Shown here in pieces: positions 1 to 8,339 of a stretch of 14,962 bases of DNA (position 1 is the first letter of the stretch; each line of letters begins with the position of its first letter). This DNA is from Stephanodiscus triporus (Eukaryota > Bacillariophyta > Thalassiosirophyceae > Thalassiosirales > Thalassiosiraceae). The stretch lies in NCBI GenBank assembly GCA_036939755.1, contig JALLAZ010000478.1:1-14962 (forward strand), given 5' to 3'. The position numbers and the translations under genes are program-made. Under the pieces are notes generated by a model. That model worked only from the letters and a program-made list of their open reading frames with translations. It did no database searches and was not told the DNA's origin.

Positions 1-13
1 GCTCTTCCGATCT
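1..13 (+). other. Illumina adapter remnant at contig end
   Basis: The first 13 bases, GCTCTTCCGATCT, are identical to the 3' end shared by the standard Illumina TruSeq adapters. They stand exactly at position 1, where untrimmed adapter is expected. This is assembly contamination, not genomic sequence, and it implies that the window starts at a contig end. Confidence 0.88.
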
Positions 14-180
14 CCCCTCCCTCGTCCGCGAGCGAAATAACGCCCCGGGCCGCCGCCGCCGTGTGCGCGGCCGCCCCGTCCCCCCGTTCGCGGACCTTTT
101 CGGAAAAAAAAAAAAACGTCGTCGTCATCGCGACGGTTGCTGCGTGCCCTCCCTCCCCTCCGTCCTGCGGGTCCCTCTCC

Positions 181-208
181 ACGCGCACGCGCACGCGCAC
201 GCGCACGC
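181..208. repeat. Tandem hexamer repeat (ACGCGC)4
   Basis: Four perfect copies of ACGCGC followed by a partial copy make an alternating purine-pyrimidine CG/CA tract of 28 bases. It explains the Arg-Thr, Ala-His or Arg-Ala runs in the overlapping open frames. Confidence 0.85.
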
Positions 209-590
209 CCCCCGGGGCTCCCACCTCCTCCTCCTTCCTCCGCGCGTTCCGCCGCGCGTCGGCGAAGAGATCACCCACGATGTCGACGATCCCCCCCCCC
301 CCCACCACCCCACGGCGGCCGGGCGGACGGACACCTCCTTCTCGAGGAGGGATGTATCTCGACTATTCCTCCCTCATTCATCCACACTCGATATATATTA
401 TTATGCGCGGACCTCTCGTCCCCCTCCCATACGTCGATCGTCGTAGTCGTAGTCGTATGTAGTAGCAGTCGATCGTCGATATTCGTGGTGGCGACCCCTT
501 TTCGTCTTTCTTTTCTCTTCGTCGGTTTAGGTGTCCCCCCCCGCCCCCCCCCGCCCCCCTCTCGTTGCGACCGTCACGCTCTCTCGGGGC

Positions 591-615
591 ATATTATTTA
601 TATTTATAATAATAT
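591..615. repeat. AT-rich inverted repeat
   Basis: ATATTATT (591-598) is matched by AATAATAT (608-615) around a 9-base AT loop. It forms an AT-only island inside a very GC-rich stretch. It may be simple sequence or a TATA-like segment; nothing nearby identifies a transcript. Confidence 0.5.
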
Positions 616-940
616 GGCGCGTCATCGTCGGTCGTCGTCGGTCGTCGGCGTGTTTTCCGCGAGCGTGTGTCGCCCGCGCGCGGACCGCCGAAAAAACGCT
701 TCCCCGTCCCCCGTCCGTCGTGGCCATGTGTGTATCTCTCCAGAGTTATAATATATTATTGTGTCGCCCTCATCGAGCGACGTAGTAGAGATTATGCAAT
801 ATCCCACCATTGTTGGATTTCCTGATTTCTCCCGATTTTCACCATGGTGGGAGGTTTTGAAGCAGATATACCTTCTCTCTTTACTACGTGTTTTGTTGTA
901 TGTATGTGTAAATACTCATTTTCAGCGAGGATATTTTGCA

Positions 941-1019
941 GTGGGATTGTTGGGCACAGAGTGGTACTTTTTACCGGAAAATGCCACTTTTTTTGTTAGG
1001 AGGAACCGCAAAATCCCAC
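941..1019. repeat. Nested inverted repeat (possible hairpin)
   Basis: Outer arms GTGGGATT (941-948) and AATCCCAC (1012-1019) enclose inner arms AGTGG (960-964) and CCACT (984-988), with TTTT/AAAA pairing around the loop. The whole could fold as a hairpin of about 80 bases. No open frame with protein character overlaps it. Confidence 0.35.
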
Positions 1020-1091
1020 CCTAAAAAATTCACATCGTATCTACCGAGCCGCCGCTGCACCACCCTGCCCCCAGCGGCTTTGCCCTTGCTC

Positions 1092-1114
1092 TCCATGGCA
1101 ACATCCGCCATGGA
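1092..1114. repeat. Perfect 8-bp hairpin
   Basis: TCCATGGC (1092-1099) and GCCATGGA (1107-1114) are perfect reverse complements around a 7-base loop. Its role is unknown. It is one of three inverted repeats in about 280 bases. Confidence 0.5.
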
Positions 1115-1202
1115 CCCGAATCTTGGCGCCGTGGCTCCCTATGAGTCTAATGCAGGCGCCCTGTGCCCAGGATCTCAATCACTGCGGCGGATTCCCCTGT
1201 TT

Positions 1203-1223
1203 TGGGTGCCAAAAGGGCACCCA
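1203..1223. repeat. Perfect 8-bp hairpin
   Basis: TGGGTGCC (1203-1210) and GGCACCCA (1216-1223) are perfect reverse complements with a 5-base loop. No T-run follows and no gene end is visible beside it, so I do not call a terminator. Confidence 0.5.
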
Positions 1224-2120
1224 TTGAAACTTTGAGAGTGGGCAGAGCACCGGTCTTGGGTGGCTGCCGCTCGTTGGTTTGACATAGCAACCAGCCGAAG
1301 GATTGTGTCGGCGGCGGGAAGATCTTTTTTGAGGAGACGCGGCTGGGGCGGAACGTGCAGGGAGGACTTTTACTCATCGTTTTGGGCGGCGAATTGAGCA
1401 TTGGAAAAATTGGAAATAGAGAGAGTGACGGGGCCATGGATATCGATGGCTTCTGCTGGATGGGGGGACGCAACAATCAACCAAAAGTTGGCTGAAACAA
1501 TGGAAATGGTTTGGGGAGATGATGCACAGGGTGATGACGATAGGGGAGTCTGCTGTCGCATCATTTGGGCCTTCAAATTATTGGACAAAAATCAATAAAA
1601 CGAAATTTGTCGTGACTTCTTTAGGCGGCCGCCAATCAACAATTGCACACAACAACCAACCAAATTAACATGAGCACCATGTGCGAGGGAAAGCAAAGGA
1701 TGGGAAACCGGTGGGTAACGCAGGGGGAACAGTATTTGATCGTTCTGGGGGTGGTGGTTTTGTTGGGAGGGGGGAGAGTATAAAATAAAATAGATGCCCT
1801 CATTAAATTAATTATTTTCTTAGCCTGTGCAATAAATTGAATAAAATCCTTCGTAGGCGCCCTCAATCAACCCATCGCAAAGAGGTTCCCGGGGGTGGGC
1901 GGCCATTTATCACCATAGCCATGCTGCTAGACCCTGCGTTCGGCTTTGCCATGGTGGTTTTCTTTTTTGAGGATTGGCTTCCTCATGAGTACTATTCCTA
2001 CGTAGAGAATCTATCTATGATAAGAGTTTTTCTTTGACAATAGATGGTGGGTCTCTAGGCAGAAAATGTAACAGGTCTGTCCTTGGTTGCGCCAACCAAC
2101 CGAGGGAGGGAAAAGAACCC

Positions 2121-2146
2121 CGAAAATCGAAAATCGAAAATCGAAA
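2121..2146. repeat. Tandem heptamer repeat (CGAAAAT)3
   Basis: Three perfect copies of CGAAAAT at 2121-2141 are followed by CGAAA. It lies about 240 bases upstream of the start codon at 2388, so it is in the probable promoter or leader of that gene, but nothing shows a regulatory role. Confidence 0.8.
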
Positions 2147-2387
2147 GCGCCAGAAAGGCCGGAAGCCCCCCCCAACAATGACGACGTGCGCAAGTCGCCC
2201 CCCACTACATCCTATCATGCGCTAAAATGGTCAGCTATTAATTATCCTCAACCTTTGCCTCCGCTAGAGTGAAATTTTCAGCCAACGGAAGAACGATTTG
2301 CTTGAATGAAATCAGCGCATTTCTGACTGATCCGCTCCCGCAACATAAAATCTCTCACAGTCGCTGAACCCCCATCTTGTAATAAAC

Positions 2388-4391
2388 ATGTCCGGTGGCG
2401 CCGACGCCCTCCTAAAGGGTATGCTTGGAATCGGCATCACCTCTGACGACAAAAAATCACCGACGTCTGCCAACGGCGTGTCAGTCACTGGCTCGGGTAG
2501 CTCCGGTAAGAATGAAACACCGTCGGCAGTGACAGCAGCAGCGGCAGCAGGGGGCGGTGGCAGTAAGAATAAGAAGAAAAAATCGCAGAGCGCTACCCCC
2601 CCCCCCGGCAAGACCTCGCGGGGGAAACCGGGGCGTGGAAGTGGTCATGGCACCATAGCATCAGGACAGGCGGACGGCGGCGACGTCGATGGTGCAGTTG
2701 CAGAAAAATCGGAACAGGGCGCAAATAATGGCAACGTCAACAAAAAGAAGAAGAAGAAGAACAGTGCTCCCGCCAACCCCGCAAACGCGCAGGGAGGCAA
2801 GGCGGGGGGGGGCAAGAAGGTCACCACTCCGTCTGCATCGGAGAAGGTCAAGAGTACCAAGGAGAATTACGCGTGGAGCGCGTTCCAGAGCAGTCCCGAT
2901 CCGAGCACATTGCCCGACATCGGGGGATTATTCGGCGGTGACGCCAAGAGGGTGGCGGGGGAACCAGAACACGAAAAGGATGATCGCGAGGAAAAAAATA
3001 GCGAAGACGACGCGGGGGGCGATGATGAGGAAAAGGTGGCGGCGTCTCCTCCCCATGCCGGCATTAGTGCCGGTGAGGAGTTGTTGCAGCAATTGGATAG
3101 TCCCGAGAGGAGGCAACAGCAGCAGCCGCACGGCAATAATGCTGATGTTGGAGAGGCGAAGGTGAACAAGATGTTTCGCACCATGGAGAGTGTGGAGTTG
3201 GAAATGCTGTCGCCGCTAAAGAATGAGACTGAGGGAAAGGATGACAAAACGAAGGAAAAATCCGCAGACGATAATTCAAAGGATGATGAGGTAGCTGCTG
3301 TAAGAAGCGAGACTACCCACGTATCCGACGGGGCATTGTCACAGCAAGAAATTCAAGCTAAGTTTCAATTTCCCGATCCAATAATGGAACTCATGAATCC
3401 TGGAGGGGATCCCGGAGGCTTTGGCATGCATCATCCTCAAATGCCATATAACCCACCGTTGCACTATCCTCCACAACATCAATATCCTCCTATGCAGTAT
3501 CAGTATCCAGGATATCCCTACCCACATCAAATGATGCACCAACCGCCCCCGAGTGCGTACAGTACTCACCACCATCCGCCGAACAATATCCCTCCCGGAT
3601 TCACCACGTTGCAAGTCCGCGTCCCGAACATCCTTGGACCAGGGAACACAATGATGGTCCACGGGATGCCCATTACCGTGCCAGAGGGTATACCGCCCGG
3701 CGCGATCATTCCTGTCATGATTCCGATCCATCCTCCCCCCGGACATCATCACAACCCGAATAATCATTATCCTGAGCAATACGGTGGTCCGAATTATTAT
3801 TATCACCAGCAGCAGCATTTCATGCAGCATCATCATCATCCGCATCAGGTTCCTCAATCGCACGGTATGATGAGAGAGTACAATTACAACAACTTACGTC
3901 ACCATACAGCTCACAATCAGCAGCTGCAGGAGCAAAATCAACAGTCTCAGTCTCTGCAACAGCAATCTCAGCATCAGCAGGCGCAACTTCCACAGTCGTA
4001 TCCCAACTCCTGGGCGTCCAAGGTCGGTGCGGCAACTACGCCGTCTAAAGCGGTAACCGATCCGAAGATACATCCTCAGTTGGTCGTGCCTACTCCTCCA
4101 GCTGCGGTGGCTTCCACCTCGGCATCGAGGGGAAAGGGAACCAGGGGAATAAATCCTCCAGTAATTCATGCCAGCAAAACAAAAAAAGATGAAAACGATT
4201 TGTCAGCAGCGGAGGCGGCTGCGACAGCGGCTGCAAGAGCAGGAACAGTCGTCAAATCCAAAAATGAAGGAATGGTACTTCCTTCAAAAAAATCTGGAAA
4301 AAAGAAGCAGCAGCAGAAGGAGATTAGTGGCGGAAGCAGTGAAGGTAACAAAGATGAAAGTGTTGTGAAGAAGAAGAGTGGAAGAAAGTAA
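2388..4391 (+). CDS. Disordered protein with PNRC/Edc1-like decapping motif
   Basis: A single 667-codon frame without introns. The ATG at 2388 has A at -3. Residues 7-15 (ALLKGMLGI) could form a short leucine-rich helix. Lys runs (about 61-65 and 119-124) and acidic stretches follow. Residues 161-178 (YAWSAFQSSPDPSTLPDI) resemble the motif by which PNRC2 and yeast Edc1 bind the Dcp1 EVH1 domain and activate mRNA decapping. The Tyr-Ala to Leu-Pro spacing fits, but Gly of YAG is Trp and LPxP is LPDI. Residues 332-500 are Pro/His/Tyr-rich. Residues 405-452 hold a compact VRVP...VPEGIPPG module. Gln-rich 510-537 precedes SWASKV (W542) and a Lys-rich tail. I infer an mRNA-decay or RNP-granule factor. 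The reading frame is near certain; the function is tentative. Confidence 0.88.
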   Translation: MSGGADALLKGMLGIGITSDDKKSPTSANGVSVTGSGSSGKNETPSAVTAAAAAGGGGSKNKKKKSQSATPPPGKTSRGKPGRGSGHGTIASGQADGGDVDGAVAEKSEQGANNGNVNKKKKKKNSAPANPANAQGGKAGGGKKVTTPSASEKVKSTKENYAWSAFQSSPDPSTLPDIGGLFGGDAKRVAGEPEHEKDDREEKNSEDDAGGDDEEKVAASPPHAGISAGEELLQQLDSPERRQQQQPHGNNADVGEAKVNKMFRTMESVELEMLSPLKNETEGKDDKTKEKSADDNSKDDEVAAVRSETTHVSDGALSQQEIQAKFQFPDPIMELMNPGGDPGGFGMHHPQMPYNPPLHYPPQHQYPPMQYQYPGYPYPHQMMHQPPPSAYSTHHHPPNNIPPGFTTLQVRVPNILGPGNTMMVHGMPITVPEGIPPGAIIPVMIPIHPPPGHHHNPNNHYPEQYGGPNYYYHQQQHFMQHHHHPHQVPQSHGMMREYNYNNLRHHTAHNQQLQEQNQQSQSLQQQSQHQQAQLPQSYPNSWASKVGAATTPSKAVTDPKIHPQLVVPTPPAAVASTSASRGKGTRGINPPVIHASKTKKDENDLSAAEAAATAAARAGTVVKSKNEGMVLPSKKSGKKKQQQKEISGGSSEGNKDESVVKKKSGRK

Positions 4392-4715
4392 AACAAGCGA
4401 AGTATATACACGACGAAGATGAAAAATAACTACTTAGGAAGTTGGATGGGTGGCTAGAGGAGAATCGTGAAATTATTGCGGAGGTCTGTGTACGTGCGCG
4501 TGTTTTTGTTGCGATGATGTGTGACACTAAGACTCAAGAGTGGATTGCAGCTATCTGGTGCTTGGGGCAGATTGCATGTGCCATGTGCACTTGGTCTATA
4601 AAAAAAAACGTAGTATTATTATGTGTGTGTACTTTGTGGCCCGTTTTGCCCATTCACCAACCTTGCTTCGCTGCTGCTACTTTGTTGTTGATGCACTGTT
4701 TCACTGTTTGCGCAG
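4392..4715. other. Downstream flank, no supported gene
   Basis: This holds the probable 3' untranslated region of the gene ending at 4391, then a T/G-rich stretch with CTGCTG and TTGTTG strings. Open frames here (for example 4442-4783) translate to Cys/Leu/Val runs that follow this composition. I see no domain or splice pattern in it. I could not identify a polyadenylation signal with confidence. Confidence 0.45.
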
Positions 4716-5305
4716 ATGCCACTGGTCTGCTGTTGTTGCATCACTGCTGTTATTGTCGCTTTGCTGCTGCTGGCCAGAAATAATACAGTGCTGCTTATCA
4801 GCAACGTAAGAAACGTCAGCGGTGGGGGGAAGGGCATCACAGCCTGAGATATAGCGAATTGTCCATCACGAAAGGCCTTATTGTTCCTCTTGACTCTCAC
4901 TTCTACCTCAACAGTGATTAAGTTTTTCAGCAAGCATTTGTTTGTGTGAGAGAATGATATGGGCATTATTTAGTGTATTAGTGGTGGCAGGCAGCGTGAT
5001 TCTCTAGCAAACAGGGGTTTGAAGCATGGCAAGATGATCCAAAATTTCAAGATTGCAAATGTCTTAATGATATACAAAAAATCTCAGAAAAATTAAGCAC
5101 CGTTCCGTCGATCGGAGCGACTCAAAGTTTGGACCCTTCCGCTGTAGCGGCGCCGGCGGTGGGAGAAGACGGGGCGAAATTTGACGTCGATGTCAACACA
5201 ACCCCGTGGTCTCCGTTGGCCCTCTGGAGCCTTTTCTATCAGTTGCTCAATCCATGGCTGATTGCTCGCTGCAACTGGCTTGTTGGATGGCTGCTCGTGC
5301 AGTGA
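4716..5305 (+). CDS. Possible two-exon small membrane or secreted protein
   Basis: The strong part is 5015-5305: 96 codons open to a TGA at 5303, with balanced, protein-like composition (WQDDPKFQDCKCLNDIQKI near its start, a Trp/Leu-rich hydrophobic end) and no in-frame Met, so it should be a terminal exon. CAG at 5012-5014 serves as acceptor. The best upstream partner is 4716-4805: an ATG, a hydrophobic run (ITAVIVALLLLA) like a signal anchor, and a GTAAGA donor in phase 0. Splicing 4806-5014 (209 bases) gives about 126 residues. A second option is an ATG at 4954 with a GTATTA donor at 4975, but that intron would be 40 bases. The end lies 26 bases from the stop of the convergent armadillo gene. 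I do not recognise the family. A decayed gene or a chance open frame remains possible. Confidence 0.38.
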
Positions 5306-5331
5306 TGCATATTATATACTCATTTTAGTAC

Positions 5332-7466
5332 CTATCCGAGGACATCAGTGTCGGCCCTCTGCATCAGGATCATGACCGTGCGCGCGCTGCGCTGGACGAG
5401 CGAGTCGCGCGGACACGCCTGCCTACAGTGCAGCAGCATGTCGACGCAACCGGGCGTCCTCGCCAGGACCCTGACAAAGGCGGGGGTTATGGAGAGGTTG
5501 CGCAGGACGAGACACCCCCGATTGAGTATGGACTTGTTCGCGTGGAAATTCTTCATGGCAAGGATGGTGAGGCGCACTATTTGGTAGATGTGAGCGTGGA
5601 TGGAGGAGCCGTCTCCGTCTTTCGTCTTGTTGACTAATTCGATGGAAGAAAAGATGCGTTTACACGTGTGTGTGTGTGTGTGTGTGTATAAGTATATATA
5701 TATATAAAGAGAGATAGTTTGCATTTAGTCGGATAGACAGTGTGAGAGTCCGACGGTGGTAAGGAAATGACGAAATACACATCCAGAGACCGTCGTTCGA
5801 GATATGTCCGACGCATACCGCGCCCCGCAAACTCACCTGGGATGACCAAGTTGATCAACGCGAACAACCCCCGGAACTGCACGGCCTCGACGTTAGGGTG
5901 CAGCATCATGGCGTTCGTCACGGCGTACACCCCCCCGAGCCGAAGGAGGCTCGTCTTCAACGTGGGGTAAAGGGCCGCGTTTACCATGGCCCAGCATCCC
6001 ATGGCCTGGAGGTACCTGTCAGAGGAGTACCGACGGAGCGCGTCGAGCATGACGCGCACGCCGTTCTCCTCCCATAGGGGCTCGTGCGACGCGTCCGGGA
6101 GTAGGGCGACGGGGGGCGGTAGCGGCGACGGGACGACGACGGCGCCGTCGGCACGATCGTCGGCGTCGTCGTCGTCGTCGACGCACCCCTTCGCTCCTTC
6201 GGGAACGCCGAGGGTCCGAGCGGCGGCCGCGCCGTCGACGCGGCCGCCGCCGAGTACGAATCCGCGCGTCGCGCCGCCGTCGACCACGGATCCCTCGTTC
6301 CCGCTTAGCGGTCGGAGCAAGACAACGAGCGCGTGGAGGGCGGTGAGCTGCAGCAGCGGGTTGGCCGGGAAGGCGGCCATGTCGTACAGTACGACGGACG
6401 CCAGGCCCTCGGATTGTGCCGTCGCGCGATTGGGAGGGTCCTCGAGTATCGCCGGCAGCGCCTGGAGGCAGATGAGCTGTTCGCGTTATGCGCGTTTAAC
6501 GATACGTTTGATCGATTTTGGACGACGACGACGACGACGATGCGTCGATGTCGTTGTTTGTCACGAGCATAAATATCGTGCGTCGGGTGGAGAAACCGGT
6601 AAAAGAAAAACGTGAGTCGATAGATCCGTCCGCGCGTCACGCTTCACCACGACGAAGGATGGACGGTCGATTGCTCGATCTCGATGGGCTCTCACCTGAA
6701 TCTGCTCATCATCTTGGAAGGTGTCCATCCAGGACATGATAACCTGAATGGGCCTCCGCTTACGCGTTGCGTCCGTCTGCTCCCGACGATGACGTCCTCC
6801 CTGTTGGTCGTCGTCGTCGTCGACGACGCCGCCCTCCCGATCGTACGCCTCCTCCCTGTGCTGCTGCCGTAGTCCCCGGTGCCGCTGTCGGCGCCTTTTC
6901 CCCCGTCTGCGTTCCTCCTCCAGCCGCCTCTTCCTACGCTTCGCGGTCGTCACGAGCCCGCACAGGGCCGTCCTGATTCGAGTCGCCGGGTCGTCCCGGC
7001 GGTCGCGATCGTCCGAGAAGTCCAGCTCGTCGATCTCCAGCTCGTCGATCTCCATCTCGTCGTCATCGTCCTCGTCGTCGTCATCGTCCTCTTCGCGCGA
7101 TGGCCCGAACTCGGGAGGGGCCTTGAGTGGAAACGATGACGACGACGACGACGACGACGCGTCGTTCGTTCGTCGATCATCCGCGCCGTCATTCTCCCTT
7201 GCGACGGCGTCGTCCCCTCCCCCCGCCGACGAGCCGCTGCTTACGCTGCCGCCCTCGCGACCGCATTCGCTGCTGTCTCCGGTGGCCATGGGCCGATGCG
7301 CAGCATCGCCCGTCGATTCCCGGTCCCCGCCGTCCTCGTCGGACGATATCATCGTCTCGTTGTTGGTCGTCGTCGTAGTCGAGGCGATGGTGGCAACGTC
7401 GTTGGGATCCGTGGGAGGGGTGGGAGGGCAAATCAATTGTGGGAATGGAATAATGGCATGCATCAT
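5332..7466 (-). CDS. Armadillo-type repeat protein with acidic N-terminus
   Basis: Three exons on the minus strand: 7466-6696, 6476-5837 and 5633-5332. Introns 6477-6695 and 5634-5836 have GTGAG donors and CAG/TAG acceptors, and phases 0 and 1 match, giving 570 residues. The start is the first ATG of an ATG-ATG pair; the frame is open further upstream without another ATG. Exon 1 encodes a disordered Ser/Asp/Glu-rich region with repeated EIDELEIDELD and an Arg/Lys block (AKRRKRRLEEERRRGKRRR) suited to nuclear localisation. From about residue 245 the sequence becomes paired helices (YLQAMGCWAMVNAAL, GCLVLRNLSI, QRSARTVMILM) typical of ARM repeats. Such proteins are binding scaffolds; the partner is unknown. 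It diverges from the phosphofructokinase gene. A HEAT-like fold is the main alternative. Confidence 0.85.
5666..5705. repeat. Intronic microsatellite (GT)11 then (TA)n
   Basis: Eleven GT units (5666-5687) are followed by an AT-rich tract with alternating TA to about 5705. It lies within the last intron (5634-5836) of the minus-strand armadillo gene, where the transcript reads as an AC repeat upstream of the acceptor at 5634-5635. Confidence 0.9.
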
Positions 7467-7793
7467 GATATTCGCGACCCCTTTTTCGTTTCCTGTCACT
7501 CTCGACAATGGACGTGCGTGTTGAGTGATGATCCGGCCGGCTGTCGGCGGTCAGTGTGCGCATCAAACAGGAGATAAGTAGAAAAGTGAGGTCGTATGCT
7601 GTCTATCTCTGCGCTGGTGCCTTTTGTGAGGAATAATGTCAATCCCAGGTCGTGGTTTTCTCATGTCATGGGTTTTCCTCCGTAAGTACTTATTTAGGAC
7701 GACTTACAAAAAATTACACTAGTATTCCTACCGTAGAAGAGATGGAGGAAGTCAATGGTGACGATGACGCATGAGTATGTTCCGCAGAAATCC

Positions 7794-7819
7794 ATTATCC
7801 CCTTCCACAAGGGGATAAT
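7794..7819. repeat. Perfect 11-bp hairpin with 4-base loop
   Basis: ATTATCCCCTT (7794-7804) and AAGGGGATAAT (7809-7819) are perfect reverse complements around CCAC. It sits near the middle of the divergent intergenic region. It could be a protein-binding palindrome or a structure in one of the leaders. Confidence 0.75.
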
Positions 7820-7921
7820 CCTTTCACAAGGTCACAAGCGAATCCTCGGTGATTAGTCTGCGCCGGCCTTCTTCGAGGGACTTTCATTGCGCGAAAGACG
7901 TCAGAGAGTGTATTTTGATAC

Positions 7922-7955
7922 CTAAGGACTAAGAGTAAGGACTAAGGACTAAGGA
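7922..7955. repeat. Short tandem repeat of CTAAGGA
   Basis: CTAAGGA occurs at 7922 and twice more in tandem near 7939-7952, with an imperfect copy (CTAAGAGTAAGGA) between. It lies upstream of the phosphofructokinase gene. The role is unknown. Confidence 0.65.
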
Positions 7956-8133
7956 GGTGGTATTCGCTCCCTGATAGACGCACCACAAGCATGAAGTGAG
8001 TCACGTCCAGGGGTTGGCATAAGAGATAGATGCCGTGACCTCTCAGCCTCCCCCCATCCCTCGTCTGGCCATACGTTTAGAGTCTGGCCTTGCTCCCGAA
8101 GATTCGTGGCCGGAAGCGGTAAGCCATCCAGCG

Positions 8134-8176
8134 GTATGGTACGTAGTATCGTACCATACGATACGATGGTATGGTA
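8134..8176. repeat. Three-arm inverted repeat (GTATGGTA/TACCATAC/GTATGGTA)
   Basis: GTATGGTACG (8134-8143) pairs perfectly with CGTACCATAC (8150-8159) around a 6-base loop. A second copy of GTATGGTA (8169-8176) can pair with the same central arm around a 9-base loop. The two hairpins are mutually exclusive. The element ends 164 bases before the phosphofructokinase ATG, so it may lie in that gene's promoter or leader. Confidence 0.75.
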
Positions 8177-8289
8177 GAAGAAGATCCAGCAGCCAGGGAG
8201 CGAGAGCCGCACGAGGGATGAGGAGTGGACCCAGCCAGGCCGCAGGAGGAAAGTGCGAAACCAAACAATCCTCGATCCGAACTCAAAGC

Positions 8290-8339
8290 GTCCACAACTC
8301 AAAACAACAACCAAAAAACAACAACAAACACATCAAACC
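8290..8339 (+). promoter_or_regulatory. A/C-rich 5' leader of the PFP gene
   Basis: The roughly 50 bases before the ATG are almost only A and C (CAACAACC/ACAACAA pattern) and end CAAACC-ATG. This unstructured sequence is what an efficiently translated leader would look like, and it supports 8340 rather than upstream near-cognate codons as the start. Confidence 0.5.

Larger units (their letters stand above)
14..800. other. GC-rich low-complexity intergenic DNA, no supported gene
   Basis: This stretch has homopolymer runs (13 A near 104-117, about 14 C near 290-304, C runs near 535-560), CG-rich hexamer repeats and TCG/CGT-rich strings. Several frames stay open, but their translations are only Arg/Pro/Ser runs that follow base composition. 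I see no conserved motif, splice structure or good start. It lies next to adapter sequence, so its accuracy may be low. It could be upstream DNA of a gene lost off the contig end. Confidence 0.6.
801..2387. other. Intergenic region with hairpins, no supported gene
   Basis: Base composition is ordinary here, unlike the first 800 bases. Open frames of about 60 to 110 codons occur on both strands (for example 1147-1476 on the minus strand), but they have no recognisable domain, no consistent splice signals and no clear start. Visible structure is limited to nested inverted repeats at 941-1019, perfect hairpins at 1092-1114 and 1203-1223, and a heptamer repeat at 2121-2146. The last few hundred bases presumably include the promoter and 5' leader of the gene starting at 2388. 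Confidence 0.55.
7759..8007. promoter_or_regulatory. Possible bZIP-type sites
   Basis: TGACGC at 7765-7770, GACGTCA at 7897-7903 and overlapping TGAGTCA/CACGTC at 7997-8007 resemble bZIP binding cores. TGACGT, ACGTCA and TGACGC are the CO2/cAMP-responsive cores described for a Phaeodactylum carbonic anhydrase promoter. Hexamers of this kind arise often by chance, so this is only a suggestion. Confidence 0.2.
7467..8339. promoter_or_regulatory. Divergent intergenic region between ARM and PFP genes
   Basis: This 873-base stretch separates the ATGs of two genes read away from each other, so it must hold both promoters unless they lie in transcribed leaders. It contains a palindrome TAAGTACTTA (7683-7692), an 11-bp hairpin (7794-7819), CTAAGGA repeats (7922-7955), a three-arm inverted repeat (8134-8176) and an A/C-rich leader just before the ATG at 8340. 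No open frame in it has protein character. Transcription starts were not located. Confidence 0.6.

Noticed and set aside
137..751. 204-codon open frame on the plus strand
   Set aside because: Its translation is Arg/Pro/Ser runs dictated by CG-rich repeats, the other frames are open too, and it lies beside adapter sequence.
1147..1476. 109-codon minus-strand frame
   Set aside because: No domain, no supported start, and overlapping frames of similar length exist on both strands.
3339..3863. 174-codon minus-strand frame rich in Met, Arg and Ile
   Set aside because: It is the complement of the Pro/His/Tyr-rich part of the gene at 2388-4391.
4442..4783. 113-codon plus-strand frame with Cys/Leu runs
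   Set aside because: It follows CTG/TTG simple sequence and has no motif. The overlapping ATG at 4716, in another frame, has a usable splice donor and is preferred.
5986..6615. 209-codon plus-strand frame
   Set aside because: It is a shadow of the middle exon of the armadillo gene, which has matching splice phases and repeat-like helices.
7384..7508. Upstream extension of the armadillo gene start to 7508
   Set aside because: The triplet there is TTG on the coding strand, not ATG. The first ATG in frame is at 7466, and a eukaryotic start at TTG is unlikely.
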